From the NCBI RefSeq assembly GCF_016894385.1, contig NZ_CP069812.1, positions 248,001-312,000 on the forward strand: a DNA stretch of 64,000 nt, written 5' to 3'. This document shows, in pieces, positions 45,193 to 54,193 of this stretch (positions within the stretch are counted from its first letter, which is position 1; every line of letters starts with the position of its first letter). A model generated the notes under the pieces. That model was not told the DNA's origin. It did not search any database and saw only the letters and a list, made by a program, of their open reading frames with translations. Source of the stretch: Cupriavidus oxalaticus (lineage in GTDB: Bacteria > Pseudomonadota > Gammaproteobacteria > Burkholderiales > Burkholderiaceae). The position numbers and the translations under genes are program-made.

Positions 45193-45819
45193 ATGAGCGT
45201 CGACCAGCAGGGCAGGGAAGCGCAGGAAGCGCGGGAAGCCGACAAGCGCTTCAACCGCGGCATGATGGTGCGATTGATGGTGATCGTTGCCGTGATGTTC
45301 GGCTTCGGCTATGCGCTGGTTCCGCTGTACAAGAAGATCTGCGACATCACCGGCATCAACGTGGTGACCACGCGCGAGCTGCATGGCGGCTCGGTGAAGA
45401 ACACGCAGGTCGACAAGAGCCGCACGGTCACGGTGGAGTTCGACTCCAACGCGCGCGGGCCCTTTGCCTTCCGTCCGGTGAAGAACAGCATGGAAGTGCA
45501 TCCGGGCGAGATGATGACCATCGTCTACGAGGTGGCCAACGGGCAGTCGCGCGATATCTCCGCGCAGGCCATCCCGAGCTACGCCCCCAAGCAGGCGACC
45601 CAGTATTTCAAGAAGCTGGAGTGCTTCTGCTTCAAGCAGCAGACACTCAAGGCGAACGAGGCGCGCGAGATGCCGGTGGTGTTCGTGATCGATCCCGCGC
45701 TGCCCAAGGATGTGAAGAGCATTACGCTGTCGTACACCTTCTTCGAGGTGGGCACGCCGGTGGCGCAGGCTCCCGAAGGCCAGTTGTCGGCACCGGCGCC
45801 GGCGGGCAAGGGCAGCTGA
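45193..45819 (+). CDS. ctaG: Cytochrome oxidase assembly protein CtaG (Cox11)
   Basis: A 208-aa copper chaperone for CuB of subunit I. One N-terminal membrane helix (28-48), a periplasmic immunoglobulin-like domain, and the copper motif CFCFKQQ. Ala-rich tail. Follows the 43-aa ORF in the operon. Confidence 0.95.
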   Translation: MSVDQQGREAQEAREADKRFNRGMMVRLMVIVAVMFGFGYALVPLYKKICDITGINVVTTRELHGGSVKNTQVDKSRTVTVEFDSNARGPFAFRPVKNSMEVHPGEMMTIVYEVANGQSRDISAQAIPSYAPKQATQYFKKLECFCFKQQTLKANEAREMPVVFVIDPALPKDVKSITLSYTFFEVGTPVAQAPEGQLSAPAPAGKGS

Positions 45820-45829
45820 GGGGAGCGCG

Positions 45830-46054
45830 ATGGACGAACTGAAGGACGCCGTCAAACGGAAGATGTCGTTCGCGCAGACCATGCGCGCGGTGCTTTGGTC
45901 GTTCATCGGCCTGCGCAAGGGCGCGGAGCACGAGCGCGACATGACGCGGCTGAACCCGGTGCACGTGGTCATCGCCGGCGTGATCGCCGCGGCGGTCTTT
46001 ATCGCGGTGCTGATCGTCATCGTGCGGATGGTGGTCAGCCAGGCGGCAGGGTAG
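45830..46054 (+). CDS. DUF2970 small membrane protein
   Basis: A 74-aa protein: amphipathic SFAQTMRAVLWSFIGLRKG then one C-terminal membrane helix (VHVVIAGVIAAAVFIAVLIVIVRMVV). DUF2970 is found in beta-proteobacterial oxidase clusters; role unknown. 10 bp after ctaG. Confidence 0.85.
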   Translation: MDELKDAVKRKMSFAQTMRAVLWSFIGLRKGAEHERDMTRLNPVHVVIAGVIAAAVFIAVLIVIVRMVVSQAAG

Positions 46055-46194
46055 CAGGGCAGGAAGGGTAGGCAACAAGGCAGTCGCAGAAAAACAACCG
46101 CGCCGGCGCGGCCGTCCAGAGGAGGCGGGCGGCCCCGGGAAACCGGCACGGATAACGAATACCGAATCAAAGACTCTGAGCTGGAGATAAAAGA

Positions 46195-47055
46195 ATGAGT
46201 GCGAATCGCGCAAACGCTCCGTACTACTTCGTACCGGGCCCGTCGCGCCACCCGATCACGGCAAGCTTCGGCCTGCTGATGACAGGTGCGGGGGCCGCCG
46301 GTTGGGTGAACGGGCAATCCTGGGCGCCGTACCTGTGCGTCTTCGGCCTGCTGTGGTTCCTGTTCGTGCTCAAGAGCTGGTTCGGCGACGCCATCAGCGA
46401 GTCCGAAGGCGGGATGTATGGCAAGAACATCGACGTCTCGTTCCGCTGGTCGATGGGCTGGTTCATCTTCTCCGAGGTGATGTTCTTCGCGGCGTTCTTC
46501 GGCGCGCTGTTCTATGCCCGCGCCATCGCCATGCCGTGGCTGGGCGACCTGAACAACAAGATCCTGTGGCCCGACTTCGCCGCGGTGTGGCCCAACCTGG
46601 GGCCGGCCGGCGTGGTGGAATCGTTCCAGACCATGGGTCCGTGGCCGATCCCGACCATCAATACCGCGCTGCTGCTGATGTCGGGCGTGACGCTGACCTG
46701 GGCGCACCATGCGCTGCTGGCCGGCAAGCGCAACCAGCTGATCCAGGGCATGGTGCTGACCATCCTGCTGGGCGCGATCTTCATGTGCCTGCAGGTGTAC
46801 GAGTACATGCATGCGTACCAGGACCTGAACCTGAAGCTGACTTCGGGCATCTACGGTTCGACCTTCTTCCTGCTGACCGGCTTCCACGGTTTCCACGTGA
46901 CCATGGGCGCGATCATGCTGGCGGTGGTGCTGGGCCGCGTGCTCAAGGGCCACTTCACGCCGGAGCACCACTTTGCCTTCGAAGGCGCCGCCTGGTACTG
47001 GCACTTCGTTGACGTGGTGTGGCTGTTGCTCTACGTCGTGGTGTACTGGCTGTAA
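46195..47055 (+). CDS. ctaE: Cytochrome c oxidase subunit III
   Basis: A 286-aa seven-helix subunit. FVPGPSRHPITASFGLLM, SVRWSMGWFIFSEVMFFAAFFGALFYAR-like block (FRWSMGWFIFSEVMFF), and TGFHGFHVTMGAIML, ending in HHFAFEGAAWYWHFVDVVWLLLY. Stabilises the core with subunit I. GGAG precedes the ATG. Confidence 0.96.
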   Translation: MSANRANAPYYFVPGPSRHPITASFGLLMTGAGAAGWVNGQSWAPYLCVFGLLWFLFVLKSWFGDAISESEGGMYGKNIDVSFRWSMGWFIFSEVMFFAAFFGALFYARAIAMPWLGDLNNKILWPDFAAVWPNLGPAGVVESFQTMGPWPIPTINTALLLMSGVTLTWAHHALLAGKRNQLIQGMVLTILLGAIFMCLQVYEYMHAYQDLNLKLTSGIYGSTFFLLTGFHGFHVTMGAIMLAVVLGRVLKGHFTPEHHFAFEGAAWYWHFVDVVWLLLYVVVYWL

Positions 47056-47102
47056 GCTGCCGTACCCGCCGGTCGTCCCAGCAGTGGGGCGCCCGGCGCC
47101 AA

Positions 47103-47157
47103 CGCAAAAGAGAAACGCCGCAGGAGGCCCGGCAGCCTGCGGCGTTTCTCTTTTGCG
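47103..47157. terminator. Bidirectional terminator, 22-bp perfect stem
   Basis: CGCAAAAGAGAAACGCCGCAGG pairs perfectly with CCTGCGGCGTTTCTCTTTTGCG around an 11-nt loop. T-rich tails occur on both strands. It separates ctaE (+) from the DUF2909 gene (-), which converge. Confidence 0.93.
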
Positions 47158-47188
47158 CAGGCGTCAAGTCCTGCGGCCATGCGGTCCG

Positions 47189-47398
47189 TCAGGGTGCCAT
47201 GCGGATGCCCGTGCTGTGGATCCAGCCCATCCAGCTCGAGAACAGGATGAACAGGAACAGCGCCACCGAAAAACCTACGCGCAGCATCAGCGAGCGCATC
47301 ATGTTGGGCGTCTTGCCGCGGTCGCGCATCATGAAGAACAGGGCGGAGGCCAGGCTGGCGATGATCAGGATGAAGGCGACGATGATGACGAAGCGCAT
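47189..47398 (-). CDS. Twin-transmembrane protein, DUF2909
   Basis: A 69-aa protein with two membrane helices (about 3-22 and 41-60) separated by FMMRDRGKTPNMMRSL. DUF2909 sits in beta-proteobacterial cox clusters on the opposite strand, as here. Function unknown. Confidence 0.85.
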   Translation of the reverse strand: MRFVIIVAFILIIASLASALFFMMRDRGKTPNMMRSLMLRVGFSVALFLFILFSSWMGWIHSTGIRMAP

Positions 47399-47488
47399 GG
47401 CGGGGCGGGTTGGCAGCGGAGCTTGCCGCAGTCTCGTGGTAGTGGCCGCGATGGATGACGGTGCGGCACATTATCGCACCGGCCCCGC

Positions 47489-48298
47489 ATGCATGCCGCC
47501 GGGTATGTCGGCGCAATGAAGGCAGGCCGCATCCTCGGCGTGCTGCCGCTGGCTGCTGCGCTGGTGGTGATCGCCGTGACCGCCGCGCTTGGCAACTGGC
47601 AGCTCAACCGCGCGCATGAGAAAGAAGCGCGCGCCGCGCGACTGCAGGCGCTGGCGGCACAGCCGCCGGTGGCGCTAAGCACCGTGCCGCTGTCACACGA
47701 TGTGACAGACCGACGGGTGCGGGTGACCGGGCGTTTCGACACGGTCCGCACCGTATTGCTGGATAATCGCCCCCACGGCGCAGGTGGCCGCAGCGGCGAC
47801 AGCCGTGCCGGCTTCCTGGTGGTCACGCCGCTGGTGATCGGTCCGACACAGGACGCTGCCGGCGCCAGGCGGGCGGTGCTGATATTGCGCGGCTGGCTGC
47901 CGCGCGATGCACAGGATCGCACCCGGATCGCACCGTTTCCGACGCCCGAAGGCGAAGTGACCATCGAAGGCACGGCACTGGCGGCCGTGCCGCGGGTCTA
48001 TGGCCTGGGCCAGGCGGCCAGTGCCGAGGCCGGCAGCAAGATCCGCCAGAACCTGGAAATCGCCGACTACGCCGCCGAAACCGGGCTGGCGCTGCAGCCG
48101 CTGGTGGTCGCGCAGCGCAGCGATACCGGCGACGGCCTCGCGCGCGACTGGGCTCCGGCGGACGCGGGCGCGGACCGGCACTATGGCTATGCCTTCCAGT
48201 GGTTCGGCCTGGCTGCGCTGACGGTGGTATTGGTGGCCGTGCTGGGCTGGCGCGCGCGCCGGCGCGCGGCATCGTCCGTGGCCCGCAACAAGGCATGA
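47489..48298 (+). CDS. SURF1-family cytochrome oxidase biogenesis protein
   Basis: About 269 aa with a N-terminal helix (GVLPLAAALVVIAVTAALGNWQL), a large periplasmic domain, and a C-terminal helix (FGLAALTVVLVAVLGW). GNWQLNRAHEKE, LDNRPH and RGWLPRD match SURF1 blocks. It aids heme a insertion in subunit I. Start could also be ATG 47516. Confidence 0.9.
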   Translation: MHAAGYVGAMKAGRILGVLPLAAALVVIAVTAALGNWQLNRAHEKEARAARLQALAAQPPVALSTVPLSHDVTDRRVRVTGRFDTVRTVLLDNRPHGAGGRSGDSRAGFLVVTPLVIGPTQDAAGARRAVLILRGWLPRDAQDRTRIAPFPTPEGEVTIEGTALAAVPRVYGLGQAASAEAGSKIRQNLEIADYAAETGLALQPLVVAQRSDTGDGLARDWAPADAGADRHYGYAFQWFGLAALTVVLVAVLGWRARRRAASSVARNKA

Positions 48299-48348
48299 AC
48301 GAATGGCAGGCTCGCCCGGGCAGGTTCCGGGACGGGCCCTGACTGCAG

Positions 48349-49059
48349 ATGAACAAGGACAGACGTACTCCCATGGCACAGCAAGACTCCGCCCCGGCGC
48401 CCGCCGGGACCCCGGCGAATCCGGCGAATCCGGCGACCGCGGCCTCGCCCCAGGATCCCCGCATCGACGCGCGCACGCGGCGCGGCCGCCTGCAGATGCT
48501 GATGCTGTTGCTGGTGTGCGCCTCGCCGGTGATCGCCTCTTACTTCACCTACTACGTCATCAAGCCCAGGGGCGGCGCCACCAACTACGGCGCGCTGGTC
48601 GATCCGCAACGGCCGATGCCGCCGGTGCGCGTCACCGACGAGCAAGGCAACGCCGTGCCGCTGGAGCAGTACCGCGGCAAGTGGCTGCTGGTGACGGCCG
48701 ACCCGTCCGCCTGCGATGAAGCCTGTGCCAGGAAGCTCTTCACCATCCGCCAGATCCGCGCGGGGCAGGGGCAGGACCGCGAGCGCATCGTGCCGGTGTG
48801 GCTGATCACCGATGACGGCAAGGTCGACGAGCGCCTGAGCGCCGCCTACAACGAGCCCTATGCCGGCGTGCGCTTCCTGCGCATCGACGGGCAGGTGGCG
48901 CGGCAATGGCTGCCGGCCGAGCCGGGCAAGCGCGCCGAAGACACCCTCTTCCTGGTGGATCCGCTCGGCAACCTGATGATGCGCTTCCCGCAGGATCCGG
49001 ACCCCAAGAAGCTGAGCGGCGACCTGAAAAAGCTGCTCAAGGTCTCGCGCATCGGTTAA
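48349..49059 (+). CDS. Membrane-anchored SCO-like cytochrome oxidase assembly protein
   Basis: A 236-aa protein with one helix (QMLMLLLVCASPVIASYFTYY) and a periplasmic thioredoxin-like domain with a CDEAC pair. The SCO CxxxC spacing is kept but the surrounding VTADPSACDEACARK is divergent, so copper binding is not certain. ATG 48349 or 48373 are both possible. Confidence 0.78.
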   Translation: MNKDRRTPMAQQDSAPAPAGTPANPANPATAASPQDPRIDARTRRGRLQMLMLLLVCASPVIASYFTYYVIKPRGGATNYGALVDPQRPMPPVRVTDEQGNAVPLEQYRGKWLLVTADPSACDEACARKLFTIRQIRAGQGQDRERIVPVWLITDDGKVDERLSAAYNEPYAGVRFLRIDGQVARQWLPAEPGKRAEDTLFLVDPLGNLMMRFPQDPDPKKLSGDLKKLLKVSRIG

Positions 49060-49069
49060 GGGGACGGGC

Positions 49070-50182
49070 ATGCTGCTGCAACTGGCCATCATCGGCGTCC
49101 TGATCGCACTGCTGCCGCTCAGCTACGTGCTGGTCAGGGGCGATCGCAACAAGTACCGCAAGCTGGTCTGGATTACGGCTTTCCTGACGCTGGACCTGAT
49201 CATGTTCGGCAGCTTCACGCGGCTGACCGACTCCGGCCTCGGCTGCCCGGACTGGCCGGGATGCTACGGCCACTCCAACCCGCACGCCGCGATGGAGCCG
49301 ATCCGCGCGGCCGAGACCGCGCTGCCCAGCGGCCCGGTGACGCTGATGAAGGCGTGGATCGAAATGATCCACCGCTACTTCGCCATGGCGGTGGGCGTGC
49401 TGATCATCGCGCTGATGGTGCTGGCCTGGGTCAAGCGCCGCGAGCTGAAGCAGTCGCCGTGGTTCGCCACCGGCGTGCTGGTGCTGGTATGCGTGCAAGG
49501 CGCGTTCGGCGCGTTCACCGTGACCATGAAGCTGCAGCCGATCATCGTGGTCACGCACCTGATGCTGGGTATGGGCCTGCTGGCGGCGCTGATCTGGCTG
49601 GGCTCGCGCAGCGACCCGCCGCACCCGGTTGCGCCCCAGGCGGCGCGGCTGCACTGGCCGGTGCGCATCGGCCTGCTGCTGCTGGTGATCCAGATTTTCC
49701 TGGGAGGCTGGGTCAGCACCAACTACGCGGTGCTCGCCTGCACGGACTTCCCGCTGTGCAACGGCCAGCTGGTGCCCGAGATGGACTTCCGGCACGGCTT
49801 CACGCTGTGGCGCCAGCTTGGCATGACGGCCGATGGCGACTACATCCCGCACGCGGCGCTGGTGGCGATCCACTGGGTGCACCGGGGCTTTGCGTTCGTG
49901 GTGCTGGGCTACCTGGCGTGGTTCGGCTTGCGTGCGCGCCGGCTCGAGGGGCTGCACCGGCAGGCAGGCTGGCTGCTCGGCATGCTCGTGCTGCAACTGG
50001 CAACCGGGATGTCCAATATCGTGTTCGACTGGCCGCTTGTCGCCGCGGTCGCCCACAACGGCGGCGCGGCGGTGCTCCTGCTGCTGCTGGTCCGCCTCCA
50101 CTACAATATAGGGCTCGCCGGGCTCACAAGCGGGGCCGCCCTCACCACTGCCCCCACACCGAACGCCGCCCGCGCCACATGA
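49070..50182 (+). CDS. ctaA: Heme A synthase (CtaA/COX15)
   Basis: A 370-aa eight-helix enzyme oxidising heme O to heme [51 protein letters not shown] and [11 protein letters not shown] with conserved His ligands match the family. The stop overlaps the ctaB ATG (ATGA). Confidence 0.95.
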   Translation: MLLQLAIIGVLIALLPLSYVLVRGDRNKYRKLVWITAFLTLDLIMFGSFTRLTDSGLGCPDWPGCYGHSNPHAAMEPIRAAETALPSGPVTLMKAWIEMIHRYFAMAVGVLIIALMVLAWVKRRELKQSPWFATGVLVLVCVQGAFGAFTVTMKLQPIIVVTHLMLGMGLLAALIWLGSRSDPPHPVAPQAARLHWPVRIGLLLLVIQIFLGGWVSTNYAVLACTDFPLCNGQLVPEMDFRHGFTLWRQLGMTADGDYIPHAALVAIHWVHRGFAFVVLGYLAWFGLRARRLEGLHRQAGWLLGMLVLQLATGMSNIVFDWPLVAAVAHNGGAAVLLLLLVRLHYNIGLAGLTSGAALTTAPTPNAARAT

Positions 50183-51123
50183 AAGACAAGACGCCTTCCG
50201 TGGTTACCGCTACACACCCTCATTCACTGGGCAAGCTGAGCCGGATACGACACCTGGCCCGGCAATATGCCGCCCTGACCAAGCCGCGCGTGACGCAGCT
50301 GGCAGTCTTCTGCGCCATCATCGGCATGTTCCTGGCCACGCCCGGCATGGTGCCGTGGCGCGTGCTGATCGGTGGTGCCGCCGGCATCTGGCTGCTCGCC
50401 GGCGCCGCCTTCGCCATCAATTGCCTGGTCGAGCAGAAGATCGACGCGCTGATGCGCCGCACCGCCTGGCGTCCGTCCGCCACCGGCGAGATCACCACTG
50501 CGCAGACGCTGGTGTTCTCCGCGATCCTCGGCGGCGCCGGCATGTGGATGCTGCACGAGTTCGCCAACGACCTGACGATGTGGCTGACCTTCGCCACGTT
50601 CCTGGGCTATGCGGTGGTCTACACCATCCTGCTCAAGCCGGCCACGCCGCAGAACATCGTCATCGGGGGGCTGTCCGGCGCGATGCCGCCGGCGCTGGGC
50701 TGGGCCGCCGTTGCCGGCGAAGTGCCGGCCGAGGCTTGGTTCCTGGTGCTGATCATCTTCACATGGACGCCGCCGCACTTCTGGGCGCTGGCGCTGTACC
50801 GCCGCGCGGACTACGCCAAGTCGGGCCTGCCGATGCTGCCGGTCACCCACGGCGAGCGCTACACGCTGCTGCATATCCTGCTGTACACGCTGATCATGAT
50901 CGCGGCGACGCTGCTGCCGTTTGTCTATGGCATGAGCGGCTACATCTACCTGGCGGCCGCGCTGGCGCTGGGCGGCGGCTTCCTGGCCTACGCCTGGAAG
51001 ATGTACCGCAACTACTCGGACGAGCTGGCGCAACGCACCTTCCGCTTCTCGATCCTGTACCTGTCGCTGCTGTTCGCGGCATTGCTGGTCGACCATTACT
51101 TCAAGTTCGTGCCGCAGGTCTGA
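50179..51123 (+). CDS. ctaB: Protoheme IX farnesyltransferase (CtaB/COX10)
   Basis: A 314-aa UbiA-type prenyltransferase making heme [38 protein letters not shown] (Asp-rich), [27 protein letters not shown] are the signatures. ATG 50179 overlaps the ctaA stop. Confidence 0.95.
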   Translation: MKDKTPSVVTATHPHSLGKLSRIRHLARQYAALTKPRVTQLAVFCAIIGMFLATPGMVPWRVLIGGAAGIWLLAGAAFAINCLVEQKIDALMRRTAWRPSATGEITTAQTLVFSAILGGAGMWMLHEFANDLTMWLTFATFLGYAVVYTILLKPATPQNIVIGGLSGAMPPALGWAAVAGEVPAEAWFLVLIIFTWTPPHFWALALYRRADYAKSGLPMLPVTHGERYTLLHILLYTLIMIAATLLPFVYGMSGYIYLAAALALGGGFLAYAWKMYRNYSDELAQRTFRFSILYLSLLFAALLVDHYFKFVPQV

Positions 51124-51272
51124 CGTGCATCGCCACGCTGCGGGCTGCGGCATCTTGTCGCGGCCGACGCAGCGCGGCGGCGCCATCGGCGATACTGGGT
51201 GCTTTCGCCGACGTTTCCATCGTTATTTCACCGCTGTTTCCACCGCTGACCGCCCCACACAAGCTTTCGCGC

Positions 51273-51887
51273 ATGCCCAGACCCGCCTCCGGCCTGTTCT
51301 CCGCCTTCCGCCGCTTTTCCCTGCTTGCCGCGCTCGCGCTGGCACTGGCCGCCTGCGGGCAGCAGAAGGCATCGTTCCGCAATGTCGATATCAGCGGTGC
51401 CGCGGATTTCGGCAAGGATTTCTCGCTGCCCGACCACACCGGCAAGGTCCGCACCATTGCCGACTTCAAGGGCAAGGCGGTGGTGATGTTCTTCGGCTAC
51501 ACCCATTGTCCGGACGTGTGCCCGACCACCATGGCCGAGCTCAAGGCGGTGATGGAGCAGCTGGGTCCGGATGCCGACCGGGTCCAGGTGCTGTTCGTCA
51601 CGGTCGACCCGGAGCGCGACACGCAGGCGCTGCTGGCACAGTACGTCCCGGCGTTCGACCCGCGCTTCCTGGGGCTGCGCCCGGCCGATGACGCCGCGCT
51701 GCAGAAGCTGGCCAAGGACTTCAAGGTGTTCTACGCCAAGGTGCCGGGCAGTTCGCCCAACAACTACACGGTGGATCACTCGGCGGGCAGCTATGTGTTC
51801 GATCCGGAGGGCCGCTTGCGGCTGTTCATCCGCCACGGCCAGGGGCCGGAGCCGATCGCGCACGACCTGAAGCAGCTGCTTTCCTGA
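51273..51887 (+). CDS. SCO1/SenC-family copper chaperone
   Basis: A 204-aa lipoprotein (lipobox LAAC) with a thioredoxin fold. Copper site CPDVC plus His (VDHSAGSYVFD). It delivers Cu to the CuA site of ctaC. The ATG 51273 is the only Met fitting the signal. Followed by a bidirectional palindrome and the convergent rpoH. Confidence 0.93.
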   Translation: MPRPASGLFSAFRRFSLLAALALALAACGQQKASFRNVDISGAADFGKDFSLPDHTGKVRTIADFKGKAVVMFFGYTHCPDVCPTTMAELKAVMEQLGPDADRVQVLFVTVDPERDTQALLAQYVPAFDPRFLGLRPADDAALQKLAKDFKVFYAKVPGSSPNNYTVDHSAGSYVFDPEGRLRLFIRHGQGPEPIAHDLKQLLS

Positions 51888-51965
51888 CGTCCCAGGTGTC
51901 CGAGCGGTGCGGCATAACGTCGCACCGCCGTGGTTCAAGACGAAATCAGGACGAAATCAAGGCGA

Positions 51966-51995
51966 AAAAAAGCCGGTCCAGCTGGACCGGCTTTT
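51966..51995. terminator. Bidirectional intrinsic terminator between sco and rpoH
   Basis: AAAAAGCCGGTCC-AG-CTGGACCGGC TTTTT is nearly perfectly palindromic, 80 bp past the sco stop and just before the rpoH stop on the other strand. Confidence 0.92.
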
Positions 51996-52011
51996 TGCAT
52001 GGGCGCCGGGA

Positions 52012-52941
52012 TCAGGCAAATGCCTGCAGCGCCCCTTTCATCTTCTTCATCGCCGCGGCTTCGATCTGGCGGATGCGCTCCGCCGAGACGCCAAACTCGG
52101 CGGCCAGCTCATGCAGCGTGGCGCCGCCCGAGCCGTCGTCGGCCACGTTCAGCCAGCGCGCCTCGATGATGCGGCGGCTGCGCTCGTCCAGCCGGCCCAG
52201 CGCTTCTTCCAGGCCCTCGACCTGCATGCGGTCCTGGCGCTTGGCTTCCATTACCCGCGTCGGCTCATTGTGGTTGTCCGCCAGGTAGGCGATGGGGGCG
52301 AATTCCTCTTCGCCGTCGTCGACCTGGCCTTCCAGCGCGAGGTCGCCGCCCGACAGGCGGGTTTCCATCTCCATCACTTCTTCCGGCTTCACGTTCAGCT
52401 CGCGCGCCACGGCCTCGACCTGCTCCGGCGTGAACGTGTGCGAACCCTGCTTGTGGCTGCGCAGGTTGAAGAACAGCTTGCGCTGGGCCTTGGTGGTGGC
52501 CACCTTGACCATGCGCCAGTTCTTCAGCACGTACTCGTGGATCTCGGCCTTGATCCAGTGCATCGCATACGAAACCAGGCGTACGCCCTGCTCGGGATCG
52601 AAGCGCTTCACGGCCTTCATCAGGCCGATATTGCCTTCCTGGATCAGGTCGGCGTGCGGCAGGCCATAGCCCAGGTACTGGCGGGCGATCGACACCACCA
52701 GGCGCAGGTGGGACATCACCAGCTGGCGGGCGGCATCGACGGAATCGTTATCGCGCAGGTCGCGCGCCAGGCGTTGCTCTTCCTCCGCGGTCAGCAACGG
52801 AATTCGGTGGACAGCCTGGATATAGCTGTCGAGATTGCCCACGGTCGCCGGGAAGGTCAGCGCAAAGCTGCTCCCGCTACGGGGCGCCGTCGGCAGACGG
52901 GTAGTCGTCAGGGTTTGGTCGGCAGACAAGACTGCGTTCAC
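52012..52941 (-). CDS. rpoH: RNA polymerase sigma-32 factor RpoH
   Basis: A 309-aa heat-shock sigma factor. Regions 2 (LIQEGNIGLMKAVKRFDP, YAMHWIKAEIHEYVLKNWRMVK), the RpoH box QRKLFFNLR and region 4 (EFGVSAERIRQIEAAAMKKM) are present. GTG start with AAGGAG 7 bp upstream. A perfect CIRCE overlaps its promoter. Confidence 0.96.
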   Translation of the reverse strand: MNAVLSADQTLTTTRLPTAPRSGSSFALTFPATVGNLDSYIQAVHRIPLLTAEEEQRLARDLRDNDSVDAARQLVMSHLRLVVSIARQYLGYGLPHADLIQEGNIGLMKAVKRFDPEQGVRLVSYAMHWIKAEIHEYVLKNWRMVKVATTKAQRKLFFNLRSHKQGSHTFTPEQVEAVARELNVKPEEVMEMETRLSGGDLALEGQVDDGEEEFAPIAYLADNHNEPTRVMEAKRQDRMQVEGLEEALGRLDERSRRIIEARWLNVADDGSGGATLHELAAEFGVSAERIRQIEAAAMKKMKGALQAFA

Positions 52942-53026
52942 TCAATCGCTCCTTTCGCATCCGGCGGTTGGATTGCCGGGTCATGCCCCGCGCGTCTCTG
53001 TGAGAGCGGCGGCGGCACTGCAACAC

Positions 53027-53056
53027 ATCTTAGCACTCCAACCGGGTGAGTGCTAA
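53027..53056 (-). promoter_or_regulatory. rpoH promoter overlapping CIRCE
   Basis: On the minus strand TTAGCA, an 18-bp spacer and TAAGAT form a plausible -35/-10, both inside CIRCE arms. Transcription would start near 53020, giving a leader of about 79 nt. Confidence 0.55.
53030..53056. promoter_or_regulatory. CIRCE operator (HrcA site)
   Basis: TTAGCACTC-N9-GAGTGCTAA is an exact match to the CIRCE inverted repeat. It lies 88 bp upstream of the rpoH start, so HrcA repression of rpoH is expected. The rest of the 52942-53293 gap shows no gene; the pirin promoter must lie within 53060-53290. Confidence 0.93.
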
Positions 53057-53293
53057 TTGGAGTCCCAATGGTTTTGATAGTTCCCGTCGATTGATCCGTC
53101 ACATTGCATAGTGACAGAGCTATCAAGCGGCTTCGGGGATACTCACGGCCGGATACACTTTTTATTAGAGCGAGTGTGTGCCCGCCGGTTCTGCACGCCC
53201 AGTGGAATGATTCGTTGCGCCAGCGCCTACACTCGACGCAAGCGGCGGCAAGCTGGCATGCTTGCCAGCCTCTCTCACAACCCCGGAGGAGTT

Positions 53294-54172
53294 ATGTCTG
53301 CTATCGAACACTTGTTGAAGCCGCATGTGCGCGACCTGGGCGATTTCACCGTCCGCCGCCTGCTGCCGGCCGCTGCGACCCAGACGGTCGGGCCGTTTAT
53401 CTTCTTCGACCATATGGGGCCGGTGCAGATGCCGCCGGGCGAGGGGGCTGACGTGCGCCCGCATCCGCATATCGGGCTGGCGACCGTCACCTACCTGTTC
53501 GAAGGCGAGATCATGCACCGCGACAGCCTGGGCAGCGAGCAGGCGATCCGGCCGGGCGACGTCAACTGGATGACTGCCGGCCATGGCATCGTCCACTCCG
53601 AGCGCTCGCCCGATCACGTCCGTGCCGACGGCGCGCGCCTGCACGGCATTCAGACCTGGGTGGCATTGCCGAAGTCGCACGAAACCGACGAACCGTCCTT
53701 CTTCCACCATCCCGCGGCAACGCTGCCGCGCGTCGAGCAGCCGGGCGTGCGCATGGTGGTGATCGCCGGCGATGCCTTCGGCAAGACTTCGCCGGTCAAG
53801 GTCTTCAGCCGCACCCTGTATGTGGCGATCGAACTGGACGCCGGGGCCAGCGTGCAGATCCCTGCCGAGCATGCGGAGCGTGGCATCTACCCGGTGGACG
53901 GCGCGGTGTCGCTGGACGGCGAGCCGCTGCCGGCCGAGCACATGGTGGTGCTGACGCCCGGGCAGCCGGCGCTGCTGATGGCGACGGCGCCTTCGCGCGT
54001 GATGCTGCTGGGAGGGGACCCGACCGACGGCCGCCGCTTTATCTACTGGAATTTCGTGGCCAGCAGCAAGGAGGCCATCGAGGCCGCCGCCAAACGCTGG
54101 GAGGACGACCAGTTTCCGCGCGTGCCGGGCGACGAGCGCGAGCGCATCCCGCTGCCGGCGCGCAAGCCCTGA
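53294..54172 (+). CDS. Pirin-family protein
   Basis: A 292-aa bicupin. FDHMGPVQMPPGEGADVRPHPHIGLATVTYLFEG carries the metal His residues; GHGIVHSERSP and GIQTWVALP are family blocks. Some pirins have quercetinase activity and others are transcription co-factors; role here unknown. CGGAGGAG precedes the ATG. Confidence 0.93.
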   Translation: MSAIEHLLKPHVRDLGDFTVRRLLPAAATQTVGPFIFFDHMGPVQMPPGEGADVRPHPHIGLATVTYLFEGEIMHRDSLGSEQAIRPGDVNWMTAGHGIVHSERSPDHVRADGARLHGIQTWVALPKSHETDEPSFFHHPAATLPRVEQPGVRMVVIAGDAFGKTSPVKVFSRTLYVAIELDAGASVQIPAEHAERGIYPVDGAVSLDGEPLPAEHMVVLTPGQPALLMATAPSRVMLLGGDPTDGRRFIYWNFVASSKEAIEAAAKRWEDDQFPRVPGDERERIPLPARKP

Positions 54173-54193
54173 ACCGCCGGGCTCGGACCGCTC

